A DNA stretch of 64,000 nucleotides from Candidatus Saccharibacteria bacterium HGW-Saccharibacteria-1 (GCA_002839415.1 PGXZ01000002.1:29199-93198); one strand, 5' to 3'; counted from the stretch's first letter, positions 8,671 to 17,613 are shown. Notes: a model not told the origin generated them from the sequence alone. A program made the numbers and translations.

Positions 8671-9490
8671 AAGCAATTATATAATCTTGTTGAATAAATA
8701 ATTTGAACGACTTTTCCGTGGCAAATTGAATTAAGCTTGGGTGTTGTTCTGGGTCGGCTTCGATTATTAAATACCCACCATTATTTAAGGTGTTAATAGA
8801 TTGAATAACTAGTTTTTCGATAAGTTGTTTGCCGGAGTTATCTGCAAACAGAGCTAATGATGGTTCGTAATTCGTTTCGGGTGATCGTGCCCAATCTTTA
8901 TCGACATAGGGTAGGTTGGCGATTATAATATCAAATTTATTGTTAATGCTTGCTAGTAAGTCACTTTCTATAAGGTCTACAGTCGCCTTTAATCTGTCTG
9001 CGTTTATTTTGGCGATCTCGAGAGCCTCGGGGCTGACATCGGAAAGTGTTACGTCTAAATCTGGCTCTTCGAGTTTAGCGCTAATGCCAAGACAACCGCT
9101 ACCGGTGCCGATATCAATTAGGTTTGAAATTTTATCTGTATTGATTTGTTTTAGGATATCTATGATTGTTTCTGATTCTGGCCGGGGTATCAGCGTGTCT
9201 TTTGTAATCTGGAATTCGCGTCCATAAAATTCTTTATAGCCGAATAAATAGGCAAGTGGTATGCGTTTTAGTCGTTGTTCGATTATTTCGTCAACTTTTG
9301 ATAGGGTTTCTGTGTCAATTTTAGCCTCGGGATATGCATGCAGGTAGGTTCTGTTTTTTAACATACAGTTTGATAAAATAATTTCGGCATCAAGGTCGGG
9401 GCTGGGTATGCCAGCTTTGGAAAGTTTTAGTGAAGCGTCTGCAAGCCAATCTTTAATTACTGGCATTTGCGGCAGCCAATTCGCGTTCAT
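8654..9490 (-). CDS. prmC: Release-factor glutamine methyltransferase PrmC/HemK
   Basis: 278 aa. PrmC N5-methylates the Gln of the GGQ motif in RF1 and RF2. An N-terminal helical domain ('[30 protein letters not shown]') is followed by the SAM-binding fold: '[13 protein letters not shown]' (motif I), '[19 protein letters not shown]', and the catalytic motif IV as NLPY ('[13 protein letters not shown]') in place of the usual NPPY. 'GFYGREF'-type and '[10 protein letters not shown]' boxes are present. It overlaps the end of prfA by 38 nt, the classic prfA-prmC pairing that places the enzyme next to its substrate. Confidence 0.95.
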   Translation of the reverse strand: MNANWLPQMPVIKDWLADASLKLSKAGIPSPDLDAEIILSNCMLKNRTYLHAYPEAKIDTETLSKVDEIIEQRLKRIPLAYLFGYKEFYGREFQITKDTLIPRPESETIIDILKQINTDKISNLIDIGTGSGCLGISAKLEEPDLDVTLSDVSPEALEIAKINADRLKATVDLIESDLLASINNKFDIIIANLPYVDKDWARSPETNYEPSLALFADNSGKQLIEKLVIQSINTLNNGGYLIIEADPEQHPSLIQFATEKSFKLFIQQDYIIAFRYLS

Positions 9491-10523
9491 AGCTTTGTAG
9501 TTTTTCTACTAAATCTTCGATATCGCCGTTCATAGCCCCGGGAATCCCACTGCGAGAATAGCTGATTCGATGATCAGTAATGCGGTCCTGGGGGAAATTA
9601 TAGGTGCGAATTTTTTCGCTACGATCACCCGAGCCGATTAGGCTGCGACGCTCTGCTGTTAATTTTGCTTGTTCGGCGTCGGTTTTTTGTTGTAGTAAAC
9701 GACTACGGAGTACGCCGAGGGCTTTTTCTTTGTTTTTTAACTGAGATTTCTCATCCTGGTTAATGACTACCATGCCGGTAGGGATGTGAGTTATGCGAAC
9801 AGCACTGTCGGTAGTATTGACGGACTGTCCGCCGTGTCCACCAGAACGATAAATATCAATTCGTAGATCATTTGCTTCGATTTTAATGTCAGTTTCTTCG
9901 GCTTCGGGAAGAACAGCTACTGTTACGGTGCTAGTATGGATTCGTCCTTGTGATTCAGTGGTTGGGACGCGTTGGACGCGATGAACGCCAGATTCGAATT
10001 TTAATTTTGAATACGGAGCGTCGCCTTTGATACTAAAAATAACTTCTTTGTAGCCACCGGTGTCGTTGGCGCTCTCGCTGATTAGCTCGGTTCGCAAGTT
10101 GTGGGTTTCACAGTAACGTAGATACATTCGATATAGTTCGGCGGCAAACAAACTGGCCTCATCGCCACCAGCGCCAGCCCGAATCTCGACAATGATATTT
10201 TTTTCGTCATTAGGGTCTTTGGGCGCAAGCATGGCAAATAACTCATCATCAATTTTCTGCAGCTGCTCGTTGATGTCGTCTATCTCTTGCCTGGCCATCT
10301 CGGCTAGTTCGTCATTACCGCTAGCTAATTCCTTGGCCTCATCTAATTGACCTCTGAGGGTTTCTTGCAAATTAGCTTTTTCAAGGATGTTGTTTAATTC
10401 GGTAGCACGCTTGTTTTTCTTGGTATAGTCAGGGTCTGTATAAGCAGTGGGTGATGATAAAAACGAATCAAGCTCGGCTTTTTCGAGTTGCAATTCTGCG
10501 GTGTTGAGTGATATTTTTGCCAT
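9453..10523 (-). CDS. prfA: Peptide chain release factor 1
   Basis: 356 aa, full length. RF1 terminates at UAA/UAG. The GGQ loop is '[19 protein letters not shown]'. The codon-recognition tripeptide, PAT or PVT in most RF1, reads PTT here in '[17 protein letters not shown]'. The ribosome-binding C-terminus '[15 protein letters not shown]' is intact. A start-proximal AAAGG lies upstream. It is followed by prmC in an overlapping operon. RF2 is also encoded in this window, so the standard stop set is used. Confidence 0.97.
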   Translation of the reverse strand: MAKISLNTAELQLEKAELDSFLSSPTAYTDPDYTKKNKRATELNNILEKANLQETLRGQLDEAKELASGNDELAEMARQEIDDINEQLQKIDDELFAMLAPKDPNDEKNIIVEIRAGAGGDEASLFAAELYRMYLRYCETHNLRTELISESANDTGGYKEVIFSIKGDAPYSKLKFESGVHRVQRVPTTESQGRIHTSTVTVAVLPEAEETDIKIEANDLRIDIYRSGGHGGQSVNTTDSAVRITHIPTGMVVINQDEKSQLKNKEKALGVLRSRLLQQKTDAEQAKLTAERRSLIGSGDRSEKIRTYNFPQDRITDHRISYSRSGIPGAMNGDIEDLVEKLQSYERELAAANASN

Positions 10524-10553
10524 AATTTTATAAACCTTTTATTATATTGTAAC

Positions 10554-10586
10554 AAAAAAGAGGCTATCATCACGATAACCTCTTTT
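10554..10586 (-). terminator. Terminator after rpmE
   Basis: On the minus strand, AAAGAGGTTATC pairs with GATAGCCTCTTT and is followed by T6. It separates rpmE from the downstream prfA. Confidence 0.85.
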
Positions 10587-10596
10587 GATATTAAAG

Positions 10597-10920
10597 CTAA
10601 AGTTCTTCTGATTTTTTAGCTTTTTGAGCGTTAGCCTTTTTAGCTTTACTTGCAAGCGCAATTTTACGAGCTTCAGCAGCTGCAAATTTAGCCTTAAAGC
10701 GATCAACACGACCTTCGGTGTCGATAATTTTTTCTTCACCTGTAAAGAATGGGTGAGAAGCTGATGAGATGTGGATTTTAACGAGTGGATATTCGTTGCC
10801 ATCTTCCCATTTAGTTGTTTCGTTGGTCTGCGCAGTAGACTGTGTCAAAAACGCAAACCCAGCCACCTCGTCGCTAAATACGACAGGGCGATATTCGGTT
10901 GGGTGTAAATTGGTTTTCAT
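10597..10920 (-). CDS. rpmE: Large ribosomal subunit protein L31, type B
   Basis: 107 aa. The protein opens '[21 protein letters not shown]' and contains '[18 protein letters not shown]' and '[10 protein letters not shown]'. These mark the type-B (zinc-free) L31 family; the CxxC cysteines of type A are absent. An Ala/Lys-rich tail of about 30 residues extends the family core. The track start at 10959 adds 13 unlikely residues. I choose 10920 because it matches the family start and lies 10 nt after a TACAAT -10 box (10931-10936). Confidence 0.95.
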   Translation of the reverse strand: MKTNLHPTEYRPVVFSDEVAGFAFLTQSTAQTNETTKWEDGNEYPLVKIHISSASHPFFTGEEKIIDTEGRVDRFKAKFAAAEARKIALASKAKKANAQKAKKSEEL

Positions 10921-10998
10921 AATCTGATATATTGTATCTGTTTTTGGTTGAAATGTCAAAGGGTTATTGTATTTGTTGAAATACTTTAGCCAGAGTGT

Positions 10999-11004
10999 TA
11001 TAAT
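10999..11004 (+). promoter_or_regulatory. Extended -10 promoter of rpsB-tsf
   Basis: TGT precedes TATAAT, 89 nt before the rpsB start. This leaves a leader of about 80 nt, unlike most genes in the window. Confidence 0.65.
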
Positions 11005-11030
11005 TAACCAGTAAATAATTTAATGACACA

Positions 11031-11071
11031 ACCTGCGTAAAAGACAAACTCGGAACCTTCGAGATGCAGGT
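11031..11071 (+). promoter_or_regulatory. Structured rpsB leader
   Basis: ACCTGC (11031-11036) pairs with GCAGGT (11066-11071) around an inner CTCG / CGAG hairpin. It sits directly before the AAGGAG ribosome binding site of rpsB. S2 leaders in other bacteria bind S2 for feedback control. A similar role here is inference, since I cannot match a defined leader family. Confidence 0.5.
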
Positions 11072-11093
11072 GAGGAAAAAGGAGCACAAATTT

Positions 11094-11819
11094 ATGGCAG
11101 TAGATGTCAATATGAAAGACCTGTTTGAAGCAGGCGTACACTTCGGTCACAAGACCAGCCGTTGGCACCCTAAAATGGCAAAATATATTCACAGTAAACG
11201 ACAAGATAGTCACATTATTGACCTTGCTAAAACTGTCGAAGGTCTAGATTTGGCATTGCCATTCTTGACCAAGGTTGCCGCTAGTGGCAAGCAAATTTTG
11301 TTCGTAGGTACTAAAAAGCACACCAAAGATATCATCCGCGAAGCTGCAGTTGCTATCAATCAACCATACGTAACCGAACGATGGTTGGGTGGCACGCTAA
11401 CGAACGTTACTACAATGACCAAGCAGATCAAGAAACTAAAAGATCTTGAAAAGCGAATGGACTCTGGTGATCTTGAAAAGCGATACTCAAAGCTTGAAGT
11501 CCAACGATACCAAGAAGAAATTGATGAACTAAACCTTAAATATGGTGGAGTCAAAGACTTAAACGGTAAACCGGGCGCAGTCTTGATTGTTGATGTTATT
11601 GGCGATATGAATGCTATTAAAGAGGCGAGAACATTAGGTATCCCAGTTATTGCTGTCGTTGACACGAATGCCGACCCATCTCTAATTGACTATGTAATCC
11701 CTGGTAATGATGACGCAATCAAGGGCGTTCAGTTATTACTTGACTACGTTAGTGCAGCTATATGTGAGGGCGCTGGCACTAAAAAAGTGGCCGACGAAGT
11801 TAAGACCGTAGAAAAATAA
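11094..11819 (+). CDS. rpsB: Small ribosomal subunit protein S2 (uS2)
   Basis: 241 aa. The N-terminus 'MKDLFEAGVHFGHKTSRWHPKM' and the boxes 'ILFVGTKKHTKDIIREAA', 'RWLGGTLTN' and 'IPVIAVVDTNADPSLIDYVIPGNDDA' are classic uS2. The track start (11064) adds ten residues. ATG 11094 fits the family and has AAGGAG at the right distance. It is co-transcribed with tsf, the near-universal arrangement. Confidence 0.97.
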   Translation: MAVDVNMKDLFEAGVHFGHKTSRWHPKMAKYIHSKRQDSHIIDLAKTVEGLDLALPFLTKVAASGKQILFVGTKKHTKDIIREAAVAINQPYVTERWLGGTLTNVTTMTKQIKKLKDLEKRMDSGDLEKRYSKLEVQRYQEEIDELNLKYGGVKDLNGKPGAVLIVDVIGDMNAIKEARTLGIPVIAVVDTNADPSLIDYVIPGNDDAIKGVQLLLDYVSAAICEGAGTKKVADEVKTVEK

Positions 11820-11844
11820 ATCAAATTCATAGGAGAAATAGGCG

Positions 11845-12441
11845 ATGGCAGTATCAATTGATGATATTAAAAAACTAAAAGAGTTATCAGGTATTGGTTT
11901 GACTGATGCAAAAAACGCTCTTGTTGAAGCTGACGGTAATTTTGACAAAGCACTTGAGGCACTACGCAAAAAAGGCATCACAAAAGCCGAGAAAAAAGGT
12001 GATCGTGAAGCTCGCGAAGGCTTGATTGATAGCTATGTTCATGGTGGACGAATTGGTGTTGTAGTTGAGGTCAACTGCGAGACTGATTTTGTGGCCAGGA
12101 CTGATGGCTTCAAAGCTTTTGTGCACAATATTGCATTGCAGATTGCATCAATGGCGCCAACTTATGTTAGCGAAGCTGATATTCCAGAAGCAGAGATCGA
12201 GCGAGTTAAGGCTGAATGCAAAGAGCGCACTCTTGCAGAAGGCAAACCTGCTAATATGGTTGATAAAATCGTTGAAGGCCAGGTAAAAAAGCACTTTGCT
12301 GAAAAGGTTCTGCTTAACCAAGTTTATATTATGAACGATAAGCAAACGGTTGAAGAGTTTGTCAAAGAAAATATTGCTAAAACTGGTGAGAATTTAATTA
12401 TTCGCCAATTCAAACGAATTGAACTTGGCGTAAGCGAATAG
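11845..12441 (+). CDS. tsf: Elongation factor Ts
   Basis: 198 aa. This is the nucleotide-exchange factor for EF-Tu. The N-terminal UBA-like helix bundle ('IKKLKELSGIGLTDAKNALVEADGNFDKALEALRKKG') is followed by the core with 'EVNCETDFVARTDGFKAF', the TDFV segment that inserts into EF-Tu. It is shorter than E. coli EF-Ts (about 283 aa), with a reduced C-terminal core as in several other lineages. The ribosome binding site is AGGAG, and a strong terminator follows. Confidence 0.97.
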   Translation: MAVSIDDIKKLKELSGIGLTDAKNALVEADGNFDKALEALRKKGITKAEKKGDREAREGLIDSYVHGGRIGVVVEVNCETDFVARTDGFKAFVHNIALQIASMAPTYVSEADIPEAEIERVKAECKERTLAEGKPANMVDKIVEGQVKKHFAEKVLLNQVYIMNDKQTVEEFVKENIAKTGENLIIRQFKRIELGVSE

Positions 12442-12461
12442 AATAAATCGCTAGCGAAACA

Positions 12462-12497
12462 AAATACCACACAATATTGTATTGTGTGGTATTTTTA
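12462..12497 (+). terminator. Terminator after tsf
   Basis: AAATACCACACAATA pairs with TATTGTGTGGTATTT, followed by a T-rich stretch. Confidence 0.9.
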
Positions 12498-12571
12498 TTG
12501 TTTTTATTAGTGTTAGATATTATACTATTGCCATAAGCTTTAAAAATAAAGCATAAGGTGGTATAAGAACT

Positions 12572-13798
12572 ATGTTTGTGGTTAGAAAAAACAAAGGATT
12601 TACGATCGTCGAACTAACGGCTGTAATCGTAGTAATTTCGATTTTAGTAGCTATTTCAATCGTATCTTATGTTGGTATTTCATCAAGGGCAATCCAGGCC
12701 TCGGTCCGCACTGATTTAGATAATGTAACAAAACAAATCAAGCAATATCAGGGCACGCTTGGAAATGGTAAGTATCCCGGCTCAGTAACGGATTGCCCTA
12801 ATCCTGCGAATGGCAATATGTGCTTAAAGCCTAGTGGATCAAATAAATTATCATACAAAGTTTATAATACGACCAAGCCAAAAGATTTTCGTATAACTGC
12901 GTATAACGAAGGTCAAGGAATTTATTATAGTAATAATGCTAGTGATATTAAATGTCCACTAAATTTCGTGATCGTACCGGGTAGTAGCTTATATAACACA
13001 AAAGATTTTTGTGTTATGAAGTATGAAGCAAAGCAGGCAAGTGCAACAGTGCCAGTGTCAAAAGCGGATAACTCACCTTGGGTCAATGTTGCTCAGGAGG
13101 CCGCAGGATTGAACAATGATGCAACTGAATATAGTAAAAACGTTGCAGATTGTAATAATTGCCATTTAATAAGCGAAGCGGAATGGCTAACTATTGCTCA
13201 TGATTTACTGTCTGTTTCGAGTAATTGGAGCAATGATGTTCCTGGTTACAACTATATATATCGAGGGAATAGCGCAATGGGAATGAGCTCTCCGATACCG
13301 GCTAGTAAAAAAGATAGCGAAGGATATTTTGGTTTAAATACTAGTCAAGGTGACGGAACATTGGTCGCTACGTATATAACGGGCGATTCGCAAAAACGAA
13401 CATTAACGTTGAGTAATGGCGAGGTTATTTGGGATATCGCTGGTAATATATCTGAATGGACGTCTAGTCAGGCTGATGAAGGTAGGCCAGGTAAGACCGG
13501 GATTGCTTGTAATGCAGCTGATGGCTCCACATTTGTGGAATGGATGACTGCTGATGTTATGGGTACTTTAAGCCCAAATCCTAGTATATTATTCATGACT
13601 GATATAACTAACTATAGTACACTAAATACGAGTCACGGCATAGGTAGCTTATGTAGTGATCCAATATCTGATTGGAGTCGTGCATTTGTACGTGGCGGAA
13701 GCTGGGTAAATGGTGGTATATCAGGAGTGTTGTCTTTATCGATTTATTTATCACCGGGCGTAGAAAATCAGTATGTTGGTTTTCGCGCCGCTCGTTAA
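12572..13798 (+). CDS. Type IV pseudopilin fused to an FGE/C-type-lectin-like domain
   Basis: 408 aa. The prepilin peptidase site and methylation segment are textbook: a short basic leader, then 'GFTIVELTAVIVVISILVAI' (G before F, Glu at +5). After a pilin stalk, residues of about 130-408 resemble the formylglycine-generating-enzyme/C-type-lectin fold: 'FVIVPGSSLYNTKDFCVMKYEA', 'LISEAEWLTIA', 'IWDIAGNISEWT' and the terminal 'VRGGSWVNGG ... YVGFRAAR'. Such C-termini are the usual variable region of diversity-generating-retroelement targets. No reverse transcriptase or template repeat was found in the window. It is probably a pilus-tip adhesin. The gene ends 46 nt before frr. Confidence 0.85.
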   Translation: MFVVRKNKGFTIVELTAVIVVISILVAISIVSYVGISSRAIQASVRTDLDNVTKQIKQYQGTLGNGKYPGSVTDCPNPANGNMCLKPSGSNKLSYKVYNTTKPKDFRITAYNEGQGIYYSNNASDIKCPLNFVIVPGSSLYNTKDFCVMKYEAKQASATVPVSKADNSPWVNVAQEAAGLNNDATEYSKNVADCNNCHLISEAEWLTIAHDLLSVSSNWSNDVPGYNYIYRGNSAMGMSSPIPASKKDSEGYFGLNTSQGDGTLVATYITGDSQKRTLTLSNGEVIWDIAGNISEWTSSQADEGRPGKTGIACNAADGSTFVEWMTADVMGTLSPNPSILFMTDITNYSTLNTSHGIGSLCSDPISDWSRAFVRGGSWVNGGISGVLSLSIYLSPGVENQYVGFRAAR

Positions 13799-13830
13799 TC
13801 ATGGTACTAGCGATTATTGCAGGTATTCGT

Positions 13831-13836
13831 TACAAT
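13831..13836 (+). promoter_or_regulatory. -10 box of frr
   Basis: TACAAT ends 8 nt before ATG 13845. Together with family length, it decides the frr start. Confidence 0.6.
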
Positions 13837-13844
13837 ATAAGTAT

Positions 13845-14399
13845 ATGTTTGACACTAAACCATACGAAGAAAAATTCAATTTAACAGTAATTCATTTTGA
13901 AGATGAACTTAAAAAAGTCCGAACTGGTCGGGCGCATCCAAGCCAGCTGGATGCTATAAAAGTTGAAGTTTATGGTGCTATGTCGCCGCTTAATCAGGTT
14001 GCTAGTATTTCTGCGCCCGAACCTCAACTTTTGCAGGTAACGCCATTCGATCCAAGCAATATCCAAGCAATTTGTGCTTCAATTCGCGCTGATCAAGCTA
14101 TGGGATTCAATCCGAGTGACGACGGACGGACGATTCGCATTCCAGTTCCTCCACTTACTGAGGAGCGCCGCAAGCTACTTGTAAAACAGGCTAGCGAAAA
14201 GGTAGAAGAAGCCCGAATTGGCTTGCGAAACATCCGCCAGGATGCCCTAAAGGACGCTAAGCGCAAAAAAGACGCCAAAGAAATGTCCGAAGATGACGCG
14301 AAACGGATTGAAAAAACTATCGATGCAGCTTTGGCAAGTATGAATAGTAAACTTGATGAGATTTTCCGAGAAAAAGAAAAAGAAATCCTGAAGGTATAA
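13845..14399 (+). CDS. frr: Ribosome recycling factor
   Basis: 184 aa, the usual RRF length. RRF splits post-termination ribosomes together with EF-G. The signatures 'VRTGRAHPSQLD', 'PLNQVASISAPEPQLLQVTPFDPS' and 'IRIPVPPLTEERRKLLVKQASEKVEEARIGLRNIRQDA' are intact. The track start at 13773 would add 24 unrelated residues reading through the pilin end. ATG 13845 starts 'MFDTKPYEEKF' right after a -10 box. The stop abuts the uppS start with no spacer. Confidence 0.96.
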   Translation: MFDTKPYEEKFNLTVIHFEDELKKVRTGRAHPSQLDAIKVEVYGAMSPLNQVASISAPEPQLLQVTPFDPSNIQAICASIRADQAMGFNPSDDGRTIRIPVPPLTEERRKLLVKQASEKVEEARIGLRNIRQDALKDAKRKKDAKEMSEDDAKRIEKTIDAALASMNSKLDEIFREKEKEILKV

Positions 14400-15092
14400 A
14401 TGTCTAACAATATAGCTCCTAAACATATTGGTTATATCGTCGACGGCAATCGTCGATGGGCCAAGGAGCGTGGACTATCGACCTATGAAGGTCATTTAGC
14501 TGGTTATAAAACTATTTCAAAAATAGCATTAGCCAGTTTTGATGCAGGCGTAAAATACGTATCGGCTTATATTTTCAGCACTGAAAATTGGAAGCGTAGC
14601 GAGGAAGAAGTAGGTAAGTTAATGGGGCTTGTTATGCGGCTAGTAACTACTGATCTATCTGAACTCGAAAAGAATAATATCAAATTAGTTATCTTGGGTT
14701 CAAGGGATAATTTAAGCGATAGTGTCAAAAAAGCGGTTGACAAGGCGGTATTAAAAACCGCAAATAACACCGCTGGGACTTTGGCGCTATGCTTTAATTA
14801 TGGTGGTCACCAAGAAATTATTGATGCAGTTAAAAAAATTGTTCAATCAGGTGCGTCTGCCGACGAGGTGAGTACTGATTTAATTGAGCAAAATTTATAC
14901 GGTCCAGAAATACCGCCAGTTGATTTAGTTGTTCGTACAAGTGGTGAACAGCGAATTTCTAATTTTATGCTTTGGCGAATTGCGTACAGTGAGATGATGT
15001 TTTTAGATAAATATTGGCCTGACATGACAGAATCGGATGTTGCGGATATAATAAATGAATATAACAGTCGTTCAAGGCGCTTTGGGGGTTAA
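14400..15092 (+). CDS. uppS: Isoprenyl transferase (undecaprenyl diphosphate synthase)
   Basis: 230 aa. It condenses isopentenyl diphosphate to long-chain polyprenyl diphosphate, the lipid carrier for cell-wall polymers. The N-terminal 'HIGYIVDGNRRWAKERG' carries the catalytic Asp15. 'YIFSTENWKRSEEEV', 'FNYGGHQEIIDAV' and 'VVRTSGEQRISNFMLWRIAYSEM' complete the family motifs. The order frr-uppS-rseP parallels the frr-uppS-cdsA-dxr-rseP cluster of other bacteria. Here cdsA and dxr are missing between uppS and rseP. Confidence 0.96.
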   Translation: MSNNIAPKHIGYIVDGNRRWAKERGLSTYEGHLAGYKTISKIALASFDAGVKYVSAYIFSTENWKRSEEEVGKLMGLVMRLVTTDLSELEKNNIKLVILGSRDNLSDSVKKAVDKAVLKTANNTAGTLALCFNYGGHQEIIDAVKKIVQSGASADEVSTDLIEQNLYGPEIPPVDLVVRTSGEQRISNFMLWRIAYSEMMFLDKYWPDMTESDVADIINEYNSRSRRFGG

Positions 15093-15095
15093 ATT

Positions 15096-16235
15096 ATGGA
15101 TTTGATTATTGGGATAATTACAGGTTTGATTATATTAGCGCTTTTAGTAGTGGCTCATGAATTAGGTCATGCAATCGTCGCTCTTCGTAACGGTGTAATT
15201 GTAGAAGAATTTGGCGTTGGCTTTCCGCCGCGCGCTTGGAAGAAAAAACTTAAAAATGGAGTACTTCTATCTCTTAATTGGCTGCCACTTGGTGGTTTTG
15301 TAAAATTACAGGGTGAACATGATTCGGCCGATAAAAAAGGCGACTATGGCGCTGCTACTTTCTGGCAAAAAACAAAAATTTTGTTGGCTGGTGTAACGAT
15401 TAACTGGTTACTCGCGGCAGTAATTTTGACTGTCCTTGCGATAACGGGATTGCCAAAGGTCTTGCCAAATCAAATCACGATACCAGGCGACACTACAGTT
15501 GTTCATCAGTCAGTTGAACTTGTATCGATAACTTCAAATCATCCCGCTGAAGATGCCGGCTTAAAGGTTGGCGACAAGATTATCAAGTTTAACGGTCAAA
15601 ATGTTGCTACGGCAAGTAGTTTAATGGAGCTTACTAAACGAAACAAGGGTCAGCAAGTTGAAATTATTTACAGTCGAAATAATGTTGAAAAAACCGTAAA
15701 ATTGACACTAGGTGATAGCGCAAAGGGCGGATATTTAGGTGCTGGTCTTGGTCAACGTGAATTTATTAAATCAACCTGGTCGGCGCCGATAGTTGGCATC
15801 GCAACTACCGGTCAGTTTACGTGGGCGACACTTGAAGGTATGGGAACGCTTTTCGGTAATCTGGCAAACGGTGTTGTTTCTCAATTCAGCCCTAACCCTG
15901 ATGTTCGCAAGCATGCTTCGGCCGACCTGGGCATGGCTAGCGAGAGCGTAGCTGGTCCGATTGGCATTTTGGGTACAATCTTTCCGTCAGCTCAAAAGGC
16001 CGGACTAACTCAACTGCTCTTTTTGACGGCCATAATATCGTTGTCGCTTGCTGTTATGAATATATTGCCGATTCCGGCCCTTGATGGTGGTAGGTGGTTT
16101 ACAATGGCGATTTTTAGAATAACTAAAAAAGAACTTACCAAGGAACGTGAAGAAAAAATTCAATCAGTTGGATTTATGATATTGATGGGCTTGATAATTT
16201 TGGTAACCTTCGTAGATGTCTCAAAGCTATTCTAA
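15096..16235 (+). CDS. rseP: RseP-type site-2 intramembrane metalloprotease (M50)
   Basis: 379 aa. It cleaves membrane-embedded substrates or leftover signal peptides. The zinc site HELGH is at residues 21-25. A PDZ domain spans about 145-205 ('AEDAGLKVGDKIIKFNGQNV'). The third metal ligand motif occurs late as 'NILPIPALDGGRWF'. Four hydrophobic segments are visible. It lies 3 nt after uppS and overlaps the next gene by 20 nt. Confidence 0.95.
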   Translation: MDLIIGIITGLIILALLVVAHELGHAIVALRNGVIVEEFGVGFPPRAWKKKLKNGVLLSLNWLPLGGFVKLQGEHDSADKKGDYGAATFWQKTKILLAGVTINWLLAAVILTVLAITGLPKVLPNQITIPGDTTVVHQSVELVSITSNHPAEDAGLKVGDKIIKFNGQNVATASSLMELTKRNKGQQVEIIYSRNNVEKTVKLTLGDSAKGGYLGAGLGQREFIKSTWSAPIVGIATTGQFTWATLEGMGTLFGNLANGVVSQFSPNPDVRKHASADLGMASESVAGPIGILGTIFPSAQKAGLTQLLFLTAIISLSLAVMNILPIPALDGGRWFTMAIFRITKKELTKEREEKIQSVGFMILMGLIILVTFVDVSKLF

Positions 16236-16956
16236 GTGGCTGAGGGTTCTAGCTCTAACTGGATGGATATTTGCAGGCTTTTTTAGTGCTAGCTTTTTAA
16301 CGTCTGGATTATTCTTCTTTTTAACGACTGTCGGTATCGATTTTAATACGCTTAATTCTAACGTCTTGAGTACAGCTACTGCCGCAGTTTTATACTTATG
16401 TACTCTTCTGATTGTGATTGGCTTGCCATGGCTAGTTAGGGAAAAGAAAACTACACTAAAAGATGTTGGTCTGGATAGGCTAATGTCCTGGTTGGATATC
16501 TTTATTACACCTTTGGGTCTGATTGTCTATCTGTTGTTGTCGGCTTTTCTGGTCTATTTTGCATCCAAATATATACCGTGGTTTGATACAAATCAGGCTC
16601 AAGATACTGGCTTTGAGCGACTTAATCAGCAATATGAATTTTATCTTGCTTTTATTACGCTTGTGATTATCGCTCCCGTGGCTGAAGAAGCTTTGTTTAG
16701 AGGTTATATGTTTGGAAATTTAAAAAAGATGGTTCCAACTTGGGCGGCAATATTAGTCACGAGCTTATTATTTGGTATTTTTCATGGCGCATGGAATGTT
16801 GGCGTTGATACTTTTGCTCTTAGTATAGTTTTATGTTTGCTACGTGAAATCACTGGCGGTATTTGGTCTTCGATATTGCTTCATATGACAAAAAATGGCA
16901 TTGCCTTTTATATACTCTTTTTAAATCCGACATTATTAACTACGCTAGGCGGATAG
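16216..16956 (+). CDS. CPBP (CAAX/Abi) family intramembrane metalloprotease
   Basis: 246-aa polytopic membrane protein. The family motif is the 'EEALFRGYMFG' box at about residues 157-167. A second motif is 'FGIFHGAWN', whose His is the expected second metal ligand. Members process prenylated proteins, bacteriocins or related membrane substrates, but the substrate here is unknown. Overlap with rseP suggests both membrane proteases are made together. Confidence 0.87.
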   Translation: MSQSYSKWLRVLALTGWIFAGFFSASFLTSGLFFFLTTVGIDFNTLNSNVLSTATAAVLYLCTLLIVIGLPWLVREKKTTLKDVGLDRLMSWLDIFITPLGLIVYLLLSAFLVYFASKYIPWFDTNQAQDTGFERLNQQYEFYLAFITLVIIAPVAEEALFRGYMFGNLKKMVPTWAAILVTSLLFGIFHGAWNVGVDTFALSIVLCLLREITGGIWSSILLHMTKNGIAFYILFLNPTLLTTLGG

Positions 16957-17009
16957 CGTTGGATTGCTCGTATAGTTTTGTGGCAATTACATTGGTTAGT
17001 AATTGTTAT

Positions 17010-17038
17010 TGACACACAAGCAACCGCTTGCTAGACTT
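17010..17038 (+). promoter_or_regulatory. Possible promoter with inverted repeat upstream of greA
   Basis: TTGACA is followed after 17 bp by TAGACT. The spacer contains CAAGC-aacc-GCTTG, a small inverted repeat that could bind a regulator. A second TATAAT at 17114-17119 and a GGTGC / GCACC hairpin lie closer to greA. Confidence 0.45.
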
Positions 17039-17141
17039 AGTTGACCATAAAAATATATGGTTTTTAAAATTTAAGATACATAGTGTCGTGGTGCTATAAA
17101 TTTGGCACCATTTTATAATGATAAAAGGAAAAGAATTTTTT

Positions 17142-17597
17142 ATGAAAAAAGTATATAAACTAACGATCGAAGGGAAGCGTGAGCTCGAGCAAGAACTTGA
17201 GTTGTTAAAATCACAACGTGGTGAAGCGACTGAAAAAATTGCTGAAGCTCGTGAGTTTGGTGATTTGAGAGAGAACTCTGAATATGATGTTGCTCGCGAA
17301 GAGCAAGGTCTTTTAGAGACTCGTATAAGTGAAATCGAGAATATCCTTCAAAATATCGAGATTATTAAATCTGGTGATAAATCAAAAGTTGGAATTGGTA
17401 GCAAGGTTGAATTAAAGTTTGGCAAAAAGACCGTCGTTTATTCAATTGTTGGTCCAATCGAAGCAAATCCACTTGAAGGCAAAATTAGTAATGAATCTCC
17501 AATCGGACAGGCTTTATCTGGTAAAAAAGTTGGCGACAAAGTGACTATTTCGACGCCTAAGGCTAATATCGAGTACGAAATTATCAATCTTTGTTAA
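17142..17597 (+). CDS. greA: Transcription elongation factor GreA
   Basis: 151 aa. GreA rescues backtracked RNA polymerase by stimulating transcript cleavage. The N-terminal coiled coil carries the acidic tip in 'GDLRENSEYDVAREEQ'. The FKBP-like C-terminal domain has 'GSKVELKFGKKTVVYSIVGPIEANPLEGKISNESPIGQALSGKKVGD'. The track start at 17118 overlaps a TATAAT box. ATG 17142 has the better ribosome binding site (AAGGAAAAG) and family fit. Confidence 0.96.
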   Translation: MKKVYKLTIEGKRELEQELELLKSQRGEATEKIAEAREFGDLRENSEYDVAREEQGLLETRISEIENILQNIEIIKSGDKSKVGIGSKVELKFGKKTVVYSIVGPIEANPLEGKISNESPIGQALSGKKVGDKVTISTPKANIEYEIINLC

Positions 17598-17613
17598 TTC
17601 TGTACGTCCCAAG

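Noticed and set aside
10542-10802. ORF-track entry of 86 aa on the minus strand
   Set aside because: It overlaps rpmE in another frame and runs through the rpmE terminator; a shadow ORF.
12500-13850. Diversity-generating retroelement within the window
   Set aside because: The target-like C-terminus is present, but no reverse transcriptase, accessory gene or template repeat was found nearby.
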